28,997 nt of DNA from Methanomicrobiales archaeon. Lineage in GTDB: Archaea > Halobacteriota > Syntropharchaeia > Alkanophagales > Methanospirareceae. Below, piece after piece: positions 27,835-28,997 of this stretch. The notes below the pieces were generated by a model, which saw nothing but the letters and a program-made list of their open reading frames with translations, did not search any database and was not told the DNA's origin. Every line of letters begins with the position of its first letter. The first letter of the stretch is position 1. Position numbers and translations under genes: made by a program. The stretch covers positions 1-28,997 of the forward strand of contig QEXZ01000006.1 of assembly GCA_003160755.1 (NCBI GenBank), written 5' to 3'.

Positions 27835-28842
27835 ATGGCGAACATAACCAGAACTATAACCATAACCGGAAAAGTACTTCGAATTCTACCACCTAAAGAA
27901 GTGGAAGTTGGTGACGAAACCAAAAAGGTCGTTGACCTCATAATAGCGGATGAATTCGATTACAAGAGGGTATCATGCTGGGATGAAAAGGCAGAACTCG
28001 TTATTCATGGCGATATAAAAGCAGGCGACGTGCTGAGGATAGAAAACGCACGTATTCCTGACGCGGCGCGAGCAGGAAGCGGGAAAAGAGTAAATGCAGG
28101 GAAATACACACGAATAACTGGGATTAGTGCGAATATCGCCCCGTTAAATCGCGCACCCGCGCAGCGTCTTACCGTACTGGCAGTTGCAAGACCGGAGCAC
28201 GGGCGGGTCTGCATCGCGGGCATAGGCGGGAACGGTGAATGGATAAGACCACAAGGCGTTTATGAACACGATGTTTTTTGTGCTGGTGCTGGAGCGGGAA
28301 CTGGAGGAGCAAATTTCAAAAACCTCTGCATATCAAAAATATATGTTGATGCGTGGAGAGGCAGGCGACCACGAAAGGAGGACAGGTTTTTTGTCTATGC
28401 TGATGGCGTGGAAAGAGAGCTAAGCGAAGGAGAGAAACGAGATTTCTTAGAGCGAAACGTTGATGGTTCGGTAGATGAAGTATTCAAAAGAGGCAGGAGC
28501 TTAGGATTGATAAAACCACGCATTTTGCATGTCTATGAAGAGCCTGCGGGAAAGAAAGCGGGAAAAGGCAAAGGCTATGAACAGTACATCCGTTTTAACT
28601 TCAAGGATTCCTCAGGCAGAACCTACCGAAGATGGTCATGCAGGTGTGATGAGTTCTACAAAACATGGAACGAGCTCAAGAAAAAGCATCGGTGGACTTA
28701 CGGGCTGAGAATGCTCCGGTATTTAAGGAAAAACGATACTTACCTCGCTGTTGGTCTTACTTATACGGATTACGGCATTGGTAGGCTGGAATATGGTGCG
28801 TATCCGATGATCGTTGGCGTGCATATTATGCCACAAATGTAA
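27835..28842 (+). CDS. OB-fold protein fused to a dual-OB-like C-terminal domain
   Basis: The protein has 335 residues. Residues 1-90 look like a single-stranded nucleic-acid-binding OB fold: ITRTITITGKVLRILPP, VVDLIIADEFDYKRVSCWDE, GDIKAGDVLRIENARI. From about 120 the sequence LTVLAVARPEHGRVCIAGIG and GEWIRPQG matches the start of the dual-OB (DuOB) domain family, and YIRFNFKDSSGRTYRRWSC, DEFYKTW, and YLAVGLTYTDYGI follow. A Gly/Ala linker (GAGAGTGG) sits inside the second part. The combination suggests a nucleic-acid-binding protein. The biological role is unknown, and the DuOB call is from pattern memory, not a search. It is divergent from moaB. Confidence 0.7.
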   Translation: MANITRTITITGKVLRILPPKEVEVGDETKKVVDLIIADEFDYKRVSCWDEKAELVIHGDIKAGDVLRIENARIPDAARAGSGKRVNAGKYTRITGISANIAPLNRAPAQRLTVLAVARPEHGRVCIAGIGGNGEWIRPQGVYEHDVFCAGAGAGTGGANFKNLCISKIYVDAWRGRRPRKEDRFFVYADGVERELSEGEKRDFLERNVDGSVDEVFKRGRSLGLIKPRILHVYEEPAGKKAGKGKGYEQYIRFNFKDSSGRTYRRWSCRCDEFYKTWNELKKKHRWTYGLRMLRYLRKNDTYLAVGLTYTDYGIGRLEYGAYPMIVGVHIMPQM

Positions 28843-28852
28843 TGGGCAATTG

Positions 28853-28875
28853 TTTAGCGGGTTAGCGGGTTAAAC
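28853..28875. repeat. Short tandem octamer, TTTAGCGG type
   Basis: TTTAGCGG-GTTAGCGG-GTTAAAC is just under three units of an 8-bp repeat. It is the reverse-complement relative of the CTAAGCCG array at 22352-22395. It lies 10 bp after the stop of the OB-fold gene. Confidence 0.6.
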
Positions 28876-28910
28876 ATATTAAATCATACTCATTTCATCT
28901 GACAAGAAAA

Positions 28911-28985
28911 AATAAATTATAGACACAGATTAACGCTAAGGGAGCTCTGCCCACATCCTCGCAAGCTCTGAAAGGGCTTAATTAA
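28911..28985 (+). repeat. Hairpin module repeat, copy F
   Basis: AATAAATTATAGACACAGAT and TAACGC are followed by a degenerate module: the first stem reads AAGGGAGCTCTGCCCACA and the second GCTCTGAAAGGGCTTAATTA. Both hairpins have lost pairs compared with copy B. The left flank is nearly identical to copy D over 25 bases. The window ends 12 bp later. Confidence 0.65.
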
Positions 28986-28997
28986 AATATAGTTAAT

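Overview
The window looks like a stretch of a euryarchaeal chromosome from a methane- or alkane-metabolising lineage. Informational genes are archaeal: Rpo4, aNAC, PAN, MBF1, LSm, L37e, L15e, aIF2-beta, Hef and DUF655. Two genes point to methyl-coenzyme M reductase chemistry: a methanogenesis marker 15 ATPase and a Mur-ligase-like coenzyme F430 synthetase (CfbE). An ANME-1/Methanophagales or Syntrophoarchaeia-type organism fits, but that placement is an inference.

Region 1 (1-5,912, minus strand) is a metallocluster-type gene set. In transcription order it holds a DUF134 regulator, an Mrp/NBP35 ATPase, a NifX-like protein fused to a Gly/Met-rich coiled-coil tail, a small Cys-rich zinc ribbon, a DUF5320-like protein, a 55-residue CxxC protein, a stand-alone NifX-like protein, two ferredoxin-containing MinD ATPases and a radical SAM protein cut by the window edge. 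The content resembles bacterial orange-protein (ORP, Mo-Cu cluster) operons. The DUF134 gene and the NifX-fusion gene each carry the same palindrome, GAATATATATTC, just downstream of a TATA-like sequence, so DUF134 may control the cluster and itself. A GxxExxY gene bounded by 24-bp inverted repeats sits between the two minD genes and looks like an inserted cassette.

Region 2 (5,985-9,483, plus) has marker 15, trmO, a DUF45 metallopeptidase and apgM. Region 3 (9,711-16,185) holds a small helical protein, ahcY, rpo4-DUF655, hef and aNAC-nadK. Region 4 (16,265-20,162) has PAN, MBF1, a membrane protein and cfbE. Region 5 (20,466-25,423) has a lipoprotein FKBP, a DEAD-box helicase, an LSm-L37e-tRNA-Ser-aIF2-beta run, L15e-DUF763 and tRNA-Trp. 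Region 6 (25,527-28,842) has a multiply disrupted AAA ATPase gene, moaB and an OB-fold/dual-OB fusion protein.

The intergenic spaces carry a dispersed repeat system. Short arms of the type ACACAGATTAACAC or ACCACAAGATTACAC surround a module of about 43 nt made of two triloop hairpins. Six loci carry the module (near 1,408, 17,658, 20,347, 21,075, 27,058 and 28,936). A related repeat at 9,537 lacks it and gives an empty-site comparison. One repeat ends in a promoter-like sequence directly upstream of MBF1. The cassette-plus-hairpin system and the palindrome-linked NifX/MinD cluster are the two items most worth following up.
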